Shown here: positions 25,713 to 35,800 of the stretch, one piece after another
Layout: each line of letters starts with the position of its first letter
Numbering within the stretch: the first letter of the stretch is position 1
Assembly: GCF_014841135.1 (NCBI RefSeq)
Contig: NZ_JACYTN010000001.1
Span: 310,001 to 374,000 of the forward strand
Direction of reading: 5' to 3'
Source: Paenibacillus arenosi
GTDB lineage: Bacteria > Bacillota > Bacilli > Paenibacillales > Paenibacillaceae
Length of the DNA stretch: 64,000 bases
The notes under the pieces: generated by a model
Seen by the model: only the letters and a program-made list of their open reading frames with translations
The model's database searches: none
Told to the model about the DNA's origin: nothing
Made by a program: the position numbers and the translations under genes

Positions 25713-26402
25713 GTGAATACACAAGCAGTAATAAAAATGATTATTGCAATGTCCATCTTCGGCTCCGTTGGCTTCTTTTCGGTGCAAACAGGGATACCTG
25801 CGTTGGAGCTCGTTTTTGTCAGATGTATATGTGCGACGATGTTTCTAAGTCTGGCCTGGTATGTAACAGGAAGCTACAAATCAGAGCAGTGGAAGTCAAA
25901 AGAAGTGCTGCAAATTTTGTTTTGTGGGTTGTTTTTAGTATTAAACTGGGTGTTCTTGTTCAAGTCGTTTGAATTAACGTCCATCACGATCGGGATTACA
26001 ATTTATCATCTTGCGCCTGTCATTGTACTTATTGCGGGAAGTATCTTTTTTAAAGAGAAGCTAACGATGTTTGCGCTACTGTCCGTCGTCACTTGCTTTG
26101 TCGGTACCGTGCTTATTGTGGGTGTAGATGCATCGATATCGTGGACGGAACTTATGTCATCCGGATTACTATGGGCCTTTTTGGCGGCGGTTTGTTACGC
26201 ATTCATGATGATGCTTGGTAAAGGTGTACAAGTGATGAGTTCATACACGGTGACCTTTTTGCAGACAGCACTCGGCATTGTCATCCTGCTGCCGTTCGTT
26301 AATTTCACGGAATTTGGGGCTGGAATCGTCCTTATTTTTGTAGGTATGGTGCTTGCTGTTAGAAAGCCAGCAACCGAGCATAGCTTACCGGAAAAGGTTT
26401 AG
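25713..26402 (+). CDS. EamA-family (DMT) membrane transporter with an internal deletion
   Basis: GTG 25713 gives 229 residues with seven or so hydrophobic helices. The first EamA half is complete, with APVIVLIAGSIFFKEK as the conserved end of repeat one. In the second half, LLPFVNFTEFG runs straight into AGIVLIFVGMVLAVRK. In normal members (about 290-300 residues) some 70 residues, including three helices, separate these two segments. The frame is intact, so this is an in-frame deletion; the product probably lacks function. Substrate unknown. Confidence 0.8.
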   Translation: MNTQAVIKMIIAMSIFGSVGFFSVQTGIPALELVFVRCICATMFLSLAWYVTGSYKSEQWKSKEVLQILFCGLFLVLNWVFLFKSFELTSITIGITIYHLAPVIVLIAGSIFFKEKLTMFALLSVVTCFVGTVLIVGVDASISWTELMSSGLLWAFLAAVCYAFMMMLGKGVQVMSSYTVTFLQTALGIVILLPFVNFTEFGAGIVLIFVGMVLAVRKPATEHSLPEKV

Positions 26403-26439
26403 ATACATAGCTAGTTTAAATGGAGCAGGAGGAAGTTAC

Positions 26440-26961
26440 ATGAACAGACAATATCCAATCGGGACATTTACTTGGGAAGGAACTATTACACCAGCACAGA
26501 GACAGCAGTGGATTGCAGAAATTGAGCATTTGCCAGCGAAGCTGCGTGCGCTCGTGGAAGGGCTTAACGAACAACAGCTAGAAACTCCCTATCGGGAGGG
26601 AGGATGGACGATTCGGCAGGTTGTGCATCATATTGCTGATAGCCATATGAATAGCATTACTCGCTTTAAGCTCGCATTGACGGAGGATGTGCCAACGATT
26701 AAACCTTATGATGAAGCGAAGTGGGTAGCACTTGGAGATTCGATCGATGTGGATGTTGAGGTGTCACTTGCTTTAATTGAAGCTCTGCATAGGAAATGGG
26801 TTATTTTATTACAATCGATGACGGAGCAAGACTTCCAGCGAACGTTCTACCATCCTGATTCGAAGCAGGAGATTCGACTCGACTATAATGTTGGCTTGTA
26901 TGCATGGCATGGCAATCATCATGCCGCTCATATTGAGCTGGCGAAGCAGCTACTAAACTAG
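26440..26961 (+). CDS. DinB/YfiT-like metal-dependent protein (bacillithiol transferase family)
   Basis: ATG 26440 with AGGAGGA seven bases upstream gives 173 residues. The sequence is that of the YfiT/BstA branch of the DinB four-helix family: the N-terminal PIGTFTWEG, the metal-binding His in VVHHIADSH, and the paired His in YAWHGNHHAAHI. Members are metal-dependent transferases, and BstA uses bacillithiol. It is followed after ten bases by the epimerase gene. Confidence 0.88.
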   Translation: MNRQYPIGTFTWEGTITPAQRQQWIAEIEHLPAKLRALVEGLNEQQLETPYREGGWTIRQVVHHIADSHMNSITRFKLALTEDVPTIKPYDEAKWVALGDSIDVDVEVSLALIEALHRKWVILLQSMTEQDFQRTFYHPDSKQEIRLDYNVGLYAWHGNHHAAHIELAKQLLN

Positions 26962-26971
26962 GAAGCGAGTG

Positions 26972-27865
26972 ATGGAGATGGGAAAGAAAGTTGTCATAGC
27001 TGGCGGCACAGGGTTTATCGGAAAATACTTCGAGAAGCAATTTCGCAGCATGGGATACGACGTAATTATCATCTCTAGGCAACCGCATCATTTGGCATGG
27101 GACAACGAACAAGGGATTGTAGAGGCGGTAAATAACGCTGACATGCTTATTAATTTAGCAGGTAAGTCAGTGGACTGTCGTTACAATGAGAAAAACAAGT
27201 GCGAAATTATTCGTTCCAGAACGAGCACGACCAATCTGCTTGGTAGGGCAATTCTAGCGTGTTCCAATCCACCTTCCTTATGGATAAATTCCAGTACGGC
27301 AACGATTTATCGGCATGCAGAAGATCGACCTATGAGTGAGGAAGGTGGAGATATTGGAACGGGCTTCTCTGTTGATGTAGCGAAGCAGTGGGAAGAGGCG
27401 TTGTTCTCCTTTAATCTGCCTGCTACACGGCAAGTTGCTTTACGGATCGCCATTGTATTAGGAAAAGATGGCGGGGTGATGACGCCGTTTAAGAACTTAG
27501 TTCGTTTTGGGCTTGGTGGTGTGCAGGGCTCAGGTGATCAGCGCTTCAGCTGGATTCATATTGAGGATTTGTTCGGCATCGTTATGTTCCTGCGCGAGCA
27601 CGAAGAGCTGAGTGGAGTGTTTAATTGCTCTGCTCCTTATCCGGTTACGAATCGCGAGTTGATGGAGCAACTGCGGAAGACGATGAATGTGAGGATCGGG
27701 CTGCCTTCGCCGCGCTGGCTGCTTGAGATCGGCGCCGTATTTATTAAGACGGAGACAGAGTTAGTGTTGAAAAGTCGCTGGGTCATTCCCGAACGGCTGG
27801 AGCGGGCGGGCTATGCGTTTACGTATGACAAGTTGGATAAGACGCTGGAACACCTTTTGAAATAG
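26972..27865 (+). CDS. TIGR01777-type NAD-dependent epimerase (SulA/YfcH-like)
   Basis: About 297 residues of a short-chain dehydrogenase/epimerase fold. It has the nucleotide-binding GGTGFIGKYF, then NLAGKSVDCRYNEKN, WINSSTATIYRH and RFSWIHIEDL, with a C-terminal DUF1731-like tail (PSPRWLLEIGAVFIKTETEL). These are hallmarks of the family often called SulA or YfcH, whose substrate is not established. The start could be ATG 26972 (GGAAG six bases before) or ATG 26978. It is probably co-transcribed with the DinB-like gene. Confidence 0.88.
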   Translation: MEMGKKVVIAGGTGFIGKYFEKQFRSMGYDVIIISRQPHHLAWDNEQGIVEAVNNADMLINLAGKSVDCRYNEKNKCEIIRSRTSTTNLLGRAILACSNPPSLWINSSTATIYRHAEDRPMSEEGGDIGTGFSVDVAKQWEEALFSFNLPATRQVALRIAIVLGKDGGVMTPFKNLVRFGLGGVQGSGDQRFSWIHIEDLFGIVMFLREHEELSGVFNCSAPYPVTNRELMEQLRKTMNVRIGLPSPRWLLEIGAVFIKTETELVLKSRWVIPERLERAGYAFTYDKLDKTLEHLLK

Positions 27866-27942
27866 TGTTAATTGTAAGAAGTGTTGACAACTTAGAACAA
27901 CCTTTATGCATGCGCATTACTATTATGAAGAGGTGAACCTAG

Positions 27943-28221
27943 TTGAAGCGGACGCTGCTGCAAGCCTTTCTATTTTCCATTGCTATCTGTCTCCTTTACT
28001 TCGTTATTCAAATCGCAATGGGTATGTATAACACCATTACTTATGTACCAGACATCGAGAAACATTATGAAACCGTTGAATATGTATCCCAAGAAGTAAG
28101 CATTGGTGCAACGGGAGGCGTAGTTGGAACGATTGTGCCAATTGGTATTATATTGGTTGTCGGGATGATTGGCTTTATTGCTGGTAAATTGGTGTGGAAG
28201 AAAGTAAGACGTATTACGTAA
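27943..28221 (+). CDS. Small two-helix membrane protein of unknown function
   Basis: A 92-residue protein, TTG start with GAGGTG upstream. It has one N-terminal helix (LFSIAICLLYFVIQIAMG) and one C-terminal helix (IVPIGIILVVGMIGFIAG), with a polar extracytoplasmic loop of about 35 residues and a basic tail (KLVWKKVRR). I recognise no family. Confidence 0.65.
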   Translation: MKRTLLQAFLFSIAICLLYFVIQIAMGMYNTITYVPDIEKHYETVEYVSQEVSIGATGGVVGTIVPIGIILVVGMIGFIAGKLVWKKVRRIT

Positions 28222-28226
28222 TACGT
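28209..28226. repeat. Perfect 18-bp palindrome across a stop codon
   Basis: ACGTATTACGTAATACGT is identical on both strands and covers the last codons and stop of the small membrane protein gene. It has no T run, so it is unlikely to be a terminator. Confidence 0.6.
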
Positions 28227-28321
28227 AATTGGCAGGCTAGGGGGATTTTCTGTCGTAGGCCAATAGGTTCCTTTCCCCAAATTATATAGAAGCTTGTCAT
28301 CTAATTCATAGCGAGGTATGT

Positions 28322-28654
28322 ATGGAGAAAAAAATAGTTAAAGCGGGATTGTATGGCCTTATCGTTGGTATATTATTTTCCATTGTATATTATCCAGATG
28401 TAGTAACCGTACAGCAGTCGATAGGATATACAAGTTATCAAGTTCCACTTAGGGAGTATGTGTTCAAAGTGCTGCGCAACGGGATAAACATCTGTTTTTC
28501 AGCGATAATCGTGATGGGATTGTTCCAAGTTTATAAAAGGCTTCCCAAATCGGAGTATTCCAACAAGCAGTTTTTATGGGGCGTTATAAAATCGTTTCTC
28601 ATTGGAATTGTAATCTTTTACGTTATTTATTCTTTGATTACGATGATGACGTAA
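28322..28654 (+). CDS. Small membrane protein of unknown function
   Basis: A 110-residue protein from ATG 28322 with three hydrophobic helices (GLYGLIVGILFSIVYY, INICFSAIIVMGLFQVY, SFLIGIVIFYVIYSLI). It lies 100 bases after the previous small membrane protein and has a similar plan of helix, polar loop, helix. The loops share the pattern V..V....GYTSYQV versus VEYVSQEV, so the two may be distant paralogues. A terminator follows. Confidence 0.65.
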   Translation: MEKKIVKAGLYGLIVGILFSIVYYPDVVTVQQSIGYTSYQVPLREYVFKVLRNGINICFSAIIVMGLFQVYKRLPKSEYSNKQFLWGVIKSFLIGIVIFYVIYSLITMMT

Positions 28655-28686
28655 TGCGGTTCAAAAATGTAAATATTAATTTGGAT

Positions 28687-28757
28687 AACACCCTTTTGCT
28701 TAAAGATGTTAGTGGAGCCTGTATGGTGAAGCTAATGCTTGCTAAAGGGTGTTTTTA
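28687..28757 (+). terminator. Intrinsic terminator
   Basis: AACACCCTTT (28687-28696) pairs with AAAGGGTGTT (28744-28753), a 10-bp stem with a long loop and a T run. The gap 28655-29034 otherwise contains the promoter region described next. Confidence 0.75.
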
Positions 28758-28850
28758 TTTAATATTAGTTCAGTTTTTCCTGCGAAATAGTAATCAATTT
28801 CATTAAAATAGCTATAATTCGACAAAAATTTCGGGAATCTCAATAAAATT

Positions 28851-28917
28851 AAGTAACAAAGTACTACGCAATTGATCGATAAGGATAATAGGTTTCATTC
28901 CTTTTTTTTCGTATAAT
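28851..28917 (+). promoter_or_regulatory. Promoter region of the YD-repeat toxin operon, duplicated at 44836-44904
   Basis: A block AAGTAACAAAGTACTACG then CAATTGATCGATA is followed 38 bases after CAATTG by a TATAAT box (28912-28917). The same arrangement, AGTAATAAAGTACTATG then CAATTGGTCTGATA and TATAAT (44899-44904), lies upstream of the truncated paralogue at 45021. The spacing differs by one base. Conservation of non-coding sequence plus a consensus -10 suggests a shared promoter or operator; no clear -35 is visible. Confidence 0.55.
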
Positions 28918-29034
28918 TAAACTCTTGTTTGAGAGGAAGGAGTTGGGATGCAGCTTGTTTATATAATGAATAAATGATCAAACTATCATTTATTTGAATG
29001 TACATAGGGTGAGGAAAAGAAAGGGGTCATAGGT

Positions 29035-29799
29035 ATGAAACGCAAGTTAGTGAGTGTATTCATAGTGGTTATTGCCGTAGCGAGCTTGTTTCAGTATACA
29101 GGCTTAGCGGCTTATATAACTCAGTATACGTATGATGCTGGGGATCGATTAATAACAGCATCTTCGAAAGAACATGGGGATACTTCCTATCAATATGATG
29201 CAGCAGGTAATATTTTGCGAGTAAGTACAGCGCAACATGCGGCTGGAAGCTTAGTTAATGGGAATTTTTCAGGCGAGGTGCTGCCTACTGGAATCGCACA
29301 AGGCTGGAACAGCTATGCCACAGAAGGGGTTACTGCGGCTTATCAGATCGTAACTGAGCCTGTTACAGTAGCTATGCCAGCGATTCCAAATGGCGTAACA
29401 CCATCTGTATATGAAGCTGTCTATCAATCTACTAGCCCACACGTCCAGATGATTCAAGTCAGTTCGACGAAACCGGGTGGAGCGAACATTTATCAGGACA
29501 TGTCCGTAATGGGTGGTGCGACATACAGCTTAAGCGGTTGGATGAAGGCAGAACTGCTCAATCATGCAGCAGCTCAAATGGTCGTGAATTACTATGACAA
29601 GGACAATACATATGTGAGCCATGCCATTGTGAGAAATGTGCTGACTGCTGAAGGCTGGGCACCTGTACAAACGGAACTAAAAGTTCCTGACCATGCAGTA
29701 AAAGCACGACTTCATCTGCAAGTATTACTTCTCAGTGACAGTGGATCTGCGGTTGCGAAATATGGCAATGTGGCAGTTCAACTGTTAGCGACACCATAA
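29035..29799 (+). CDS. Secreted YD-repeat/carbohydrate-binding-like protein, partner of the giant RHS protein
   Basis: A 254-residue protein with a signal peptide (SVFIVVIAVASLFQYTG). Residues 30-65 are two YD-type repeats (QYTYDAGDRLITAS, YQYDAAGNILRVS). The rest (NGNFSGEVLPTGIAQGW, YSLSGWMKAEL, then NYYDKDNTYV) has the pattern of a CBM-like beta-sandwich found in YD-repeat wall proteins. Its stop codon overlaps an ATG before the giant protein, so the two are co-translated. It looks like an independently translated piece of an RHS shell or a wall anchor; this is inference. Confidence 0.75.
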   Translation: MKRKLVSVFIVVIAVASLFQYTGLAAYITQYTYDAGDRLITASSKEHGDTSYQYDAAGNILRVSTAQHAAGSLVNGNFSGEVLPTGIAQGWNSYATEGVTAAYQIVTEPVTVAMPAIPNGVTPSVYEAVYQSTSPHVQMIQVSSTKPGGANIYQDMSVMGGATYSLSGWMKAELLNHAAAQMVVNYYDKDNTYVSHAIVRNVLTAEGWAPVQTELKVPDHAVKARLHLQVLLLSDSGSAVAKYGNVAVQLLATP

Positions 29800-29813
29800 T
29801 GGAGGCTTCTGCT

Positions 29814-32800
29814 ATGAAATCTAGCTTAATTCGTTGGCTCGTGCTTAGTATGGGTATGCTATTTATTTTACTAAATGGCGTATTGCATACTACTTACGCG
29901 GTTGACTACACACACAAACTATCTCCCGGTGAATCCGCCGAGGTCAGCTCGAAAGACGGTAAATCGATAACGGCTAAAATGAAAGGGCCTACATACGATT
30001 ATGCAGAAACGAGCGAAACAAAAGGAGTAATTGGATACGGTAGAAGTAAGAAATCCTCTTCTCGGATGGTGACGGGTGACGAACGGCTAACCATTACGAA
30101 TACATCCAGTGATACCGTTACCGTAACGGTTGATGATAATAAAGCGAGCGTCTACTATTCATCGACTCCTGCACTTGTAACAAAGTGGTTACAGCCAGGT
30201 GATAGTGCAGAAATAACAAACGTAGGGATTTCAGATGAATATTTTCATGTAAAGGGTAAAAATGATCATGCAGACTACGATGAAAATAATACGTTAATTT
30301 CTTTTGATGAAAATCATTCAGGCGGTCAGATGAGTCTTAAAATGGGCCGTAAGATGGCGATCACGAATGTAGATAAAGAAGCGATTGAAATATACGGACC
30401 TTATATCCAGTATAAAATAGCGCCGAGATACAATCCTGCTGTATTCCATCGCTATGTGGGGACTGGACAGACACTAGAAATAAACAATGGAAACGAAAAT
30501 ATTTTTAGTGTTTATCTATCTGTTCCTAAAGGAATGAACAACTACGACTATGTTTTCTATTCCAATAATGAAATTGTGGGCTATGGCTATTCTTCAAATT
30601 CTTATAGAAGATTGGATAAAAATGAACGATTAGTTGTAACGAACAAGAATGAACAGACATTACATGTGTATGGTCCTTATGACGGTTTTTATCTCTATGA
30701 CAGAGATGTCTATGCCATGGAATCAAGGATATTGAAAAAAGGGGAAAGTGTGCAGATTTCCAATAAGTCTGCTGAATCCCGTACGCTTACGCTTCGTGGA
30801 ACGTATGATTTCGCTGAGTACGATAGCCTTGGTAAAGTCGTTGATTTTGAAAAAGGATCTTATTCTACCAGTAAATCTATCGGCGCCAATAACAAAATGG
30901 TGATCACGAATAATAGTGCATCGGATGTAGAGATTATTGCGCCAAAACAGGGATTTACCTATGCATCAAGTCCGAATCCTGCTCTAATGGTGAAACAAAT
31001 CGCTCCAACTCAAAGCATTGCAGGGGCTAATGGAACAACCGGAAGAGCAGCGATAAAGCTAAACGGTCTATTCGACTATGCGACGTATGATACGTTAGGC
31101 ATGATTCAAACTTATTATCAAAATAGAAGTATTGCTCAACTTCCAATTGATTCGATGGAGAGGTTTGCCTTAACGAACGTGGGCTCTGCGACAGCGGAGA
31201 TGTACACGGCTTATGATGCTTTCGTCTTTACGAAGCGTGACAAGCCGGTCAGCTTCCGTAAGCAGCTTGCTGTTGGTGAAACGTTGAAAGCGATGAATAA
31301 AGCGACGAAGAGCTTCACGGTAACAGCCAGTAACCAACATCATTATGCAATCTATAGTGGACAAAATAATGTAGAGAAATTTGGTCGTCCATTAACAGGT
31401 GATACCTATAGTGTGGCAACAACGGAGCATATCGTGCTCACGAACAGTGGGGCTGCGAATCTGACCATATCAGGAGCTGAAGATGCGTTTATCCTTACGG
31501 AACAAGCGAATCCGGCTCTGTATAAAGGTTACTTGCCTGTTGGGGCAAGCTCCCGCATAACGAGCATCACGCCTGGGAACTTCAATCTGGATATCGAAGG
31601 AACCTATGATCAGGCAAGTTATAAACAAGATGGAGCATTGCGATCCTTTGATCGACTGCGTTCATCGAAATCTTTGCTGCTGTATGGTGGGGAAAGAATA
31701 ACCATCACCGGAGCAGGTACGGCCATGCTGCAATGGTTTGCGCCTTATGAAGCAGTGAGCGCTCAAGCTAGTGAAACACCTGCACTTGCCCTACGCAAGT
31801 TGGCAGCAGAGCAAAGTGTTGAATTTACGAACCAAACGGCTCGATCTGCGAACATCAATCTCACAGGCAATTATGACATGATGGACTATGAGGTAGATGG
31901 GACACCAGGTACATATGCGCGGGATCGCAGTATCAGCTATCGTAGTGTAGAAGCTGGACAGCGTATTGCTGTCATGAGTCGACATGAAGAACCGATCGAA
32001 GTATATGGTGCGTATGAAGTCTTTACGATGAAAGACCGTAAGCATCCGGTTACGTTCAAGCACAAGCTGCCGGCAGCTGCAAGTTTAGACCTGACGAATA
32101 CATCGAAAAAGGCGTATTCCATTTATAACGAAGGCAGTTATAACTTTGCCATGTATGATGTAAAAGGACATGTAGCTGACGTAGAACGTGGATATAAGAG
32201 CAAGTCCAAGCTTGTGGGCAGTGGCAATCGACTCGCACTGACGAATGCGTTAGCGACGACCACGATCATTGAAGGACCGTATGATGTGTTCCAAGTGAAG
32301 GAACGCAATTTGCCAGCCATATTCGAACATGAATTGAAGCCAGGAGCGAGCATGGAAGCAACGTTGATGAGTACACCGTCTGCTGAAGTGAAGATGACAG
32401 GCATTCATGATATGGCGAAATATGATCCACAAGGCAAACTTACGTACTATCAAAATAATCGCAGTACGATAACGACCGAGAAGCTTGTCCATGGCGAAAA
32501 AGCAGCGGTGCAAAATAGTGACGCGCAGCCGATTATCGTCTATGGGGCGTATGATCCGTTCCGTGTTCAAGTACGAGAGAATCCGGTAACGTTTAAACGT
32601 CATCTTCAAGCAGATGAAACGATCATGCTGCGTAATAAGCTGAATAAAATGATGTACGTCGATTTCGTAGGTACGTATGACTTTGCGCAGTACAATGCGG
32701 AAGGCGAAGTCTCTACTTACTATTCCAACCAGAGTGGCAGCACCAAGTCGATGTACAATCTATATAAAATGGTTGTGTCTCCGACAAGTGGACAATCTGT

Positions 32801-35800
32801 CACCGTATCAGGAGCATTTGATGCATTTGAGATTGTGAATCGTAAGGAACGAGCTGTAACGATCAAAACGATGCAGCCGATGGATACGATCTCGTTCTAT
32901 AACATCTCAGCTGGTCCGTTTGCTCCTAGAGCTGACGCGCAGTATGAGTATCAAATTTATGATGCCGCTGGAACATTGCAGTCCTCAGGTAAAGCGGGCG
33001 GTGGTACGGCAAAATCATTTGATTCCACAGAACGTAAAGCAATCACGAATGCACAAGTGATTCCGATTACCGTGGAAGTGCCAACCGATGCGATTCGTTG
33101 GGCTGGGGATCAAAATCAATTTTTCCTTAAGCTTCTATCAGGAAACAGCATTGTAGCAACGAATGCAACAGGAGCTCCGCAGGAACTGATTGTGCGAGGG
33201 AAATATGATATAGCTGTCTATGATGGACAAGGAAAGGCTGTTCATTACAGTAAAGATGATTTGCAACAATCCGTTAACGTATTGCCAGGTCAGCGAGTTG
33301 TGTTAACGAGTGCGAAAGTTAACGGAACAGTGGTGACAGGTAATAAGAACGAGCTGCAAGTAGTTCCAACGGATAAGTCCGCTCTTATTCATGCACAATT
33401 GGGCAGCGGCAAAGTGCTGGAAGCTACGAATATGAGCAATGCACAGAGTGCTATAACGGTTGTTGGTGACTTCAAATACCGTATACTTCAGCAGCCGGAA
33501 CAAGTCGGCTACAGTCCGATGACGATTCCTGCGGGCCAGACAGTATCGATTCGAGGTGCAGACACGAGCTCGATCAGCGCGTTCGCACCGTATGATTTGT
33601 TCCAATTTGCAGAAAAAGATGCACCGCCAGCTCCGATCTCAGGTGCTGCTGCGGCGGATGAAATCGCGAAGTTAGAAGCGTCTGACTATGATCCACAGTC
33701 GTTCCATGCCGATCCGATTGATACGTCGACAGGTGCACAAATTATTAACCGAACGCTGCTAACTGCGCATGGCGCAGTGCCGATTCCTTTCCAAGCACAA
33801 TATCATTCTTTGCTAAAAGGTGATGCAGCGTTAGGTAAAGTGTGGGGCCATAACTATGAGCTTCGACTAGAGGTAAGTGAAACGGGAGAAGCGATAAAGG
33901 TTTATCGCAATGCTTTCCATAGCAATACCTTTAAGCAACAGGCAGATGGAAGCTATAGATCGGAAGATAAAGCAGTCAAGCTGGACAAAGTCGTGAAACA
34001 AGCTGATGGCGGCTATGTGTGGTCACGGAATAAAGGCACTAGCTACCACTTTGATTCCGTTGGTCGTCTCACGGAGATGAAAGATAAGACAGGTCAGACT
34101 TTGCAGTTCCAATATGATGCAAACGGTTTGCAAGCTGTCATTGATCCGCTCACAGGAGCAGCATTAACAATTAGCTACAATGCAAATGGTGATGTGTCTG
34201 CTGTAAAAGATCATGCCAATCGCGCAGTGACATTTGGCTATGATGATGCACGACGATTGACTAAGATTACCGATGCAATGGGCAGAGTGACGAACTACGC
34301 CTATGATGAGCAAGATCGCATTGTGTCAGCGGAAAGCGAAGGTACGAAGCTATTCGTGAACGAATACGATAGCGAGGGCCGTGTCGTGAAACAGCAGGAT
34401 GCGCTTGCAGGCAGCAAACCGACGTTGTTTGCTTACCAAGAAGCAGATGGGAAGCTAATCACGACGATAACAGACCGCAACGGAGATGTAATTAAACGCA
34501 CACATAATCGCAACTATCAATTGCTTGCCGTTGAAGATGCGTTGGGTCGTACGACTTCGTATACGTATGATGAAGCGGGCAATCGTGCAAGTATGACGAA
34601 TGCGCTGAAGCAAACGGCACGTTACTCGTATGATGAGCGCGGGAACGTAATCAGTGCTGTCGATCATATGAACCAAGCGATGACGATGACGTACGATCAA
34701 GCAAACAATTTGCTAACCGCAACTGGGCCCGATAAGAAAACGATTGTGAATACGTACGATCAGCATAATCGTCTGATTACCGTTACGGACCCTGATCAAG
34801 GAAAAACAACGTATGCCTATGATGCAAATGGATTGCTTCAGTCGGTAACTGATGCGCAAGGCGCTCAATCGCTGTACAAATATACGGGCAATCGTGTAAG
34901 TACGGTACAGAATGGCGAAGGGGAAACCCTTCATCTCGGTTATGATGAAGCAGGTCGCCTTGTTAATGAGCGGGATGAAGCAGGCAATACGACGAAGGTA
35001 GTTTATTTGGCAGACGATCAGTTATCTACAGAGACCGATGCATTAGGGAACATTGTACGTTATGCGTATGATAACCAAGGATTTTTGGCTAGCACGACAG
35101 ATGGGCGAGGTAATAAAACTTCATTCGTCTATGATGGCAATGGCAAGCTTACACAAGTTACGAATGCTAAGAAGGAAACAAGTACGTTTGGATATGATGG
35201 CGAAGGTCGCTTGAACCGAATCACGAATCCGCTTGGTAATTATACGGCATATCAGCATGATGCGATAGGCAATGTTATTGCTGCTGCGAATGCAGAAGGT
35301 GAAACGTTCAAGTATGAGTATGATGCTTTGAATCGCCTTACAGCAGTGGAAGATGCAGCAGGTGTCAAAGTGTATCGCGTAACGTATGATGCGGCTGGAA
35401 ATATGAAATCCCAGTCCAACGCATTGAACGAAACATGGACGTATATGTTCGATGAGAACAATCGCCTTACGCAATCCATTGATCCATTGCAGCGCCAAAC
35501 GGCATACACTTACGACGGCATGAACCGTCTGAATGCAGTAACCGATCCGCTGCAAGGACAAACGACTCAACAATTTGATGCGCTTGGCCGATTACAAGGA
35601 TTAACGGATCCCAATGGCAATGCTGCTGGATATACGTATGATCGGATCGGCAGATTGACAGGTCAGTCCAACGCTTCTGGTGGTAATGAAGCTTATGCTT
35701 ACAACCCATTAGGACAGCTGGACAAGTCAACGAATGCGCGTGCACAAGTGACGACGTACAAATACGATCCAGCAGGACATTTGGCTTCTTTCACAGACCC

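Noticed and set aside
24720-28760. Genes between the antibiotic cluster and the toxin locus as cluster members (for example the EamA protein as exporter)
   Set aside because: A strong terminator ends the cluster at 24805, and the genes are of housekeeping or unknown type; the EamA protein is also internally deleted.
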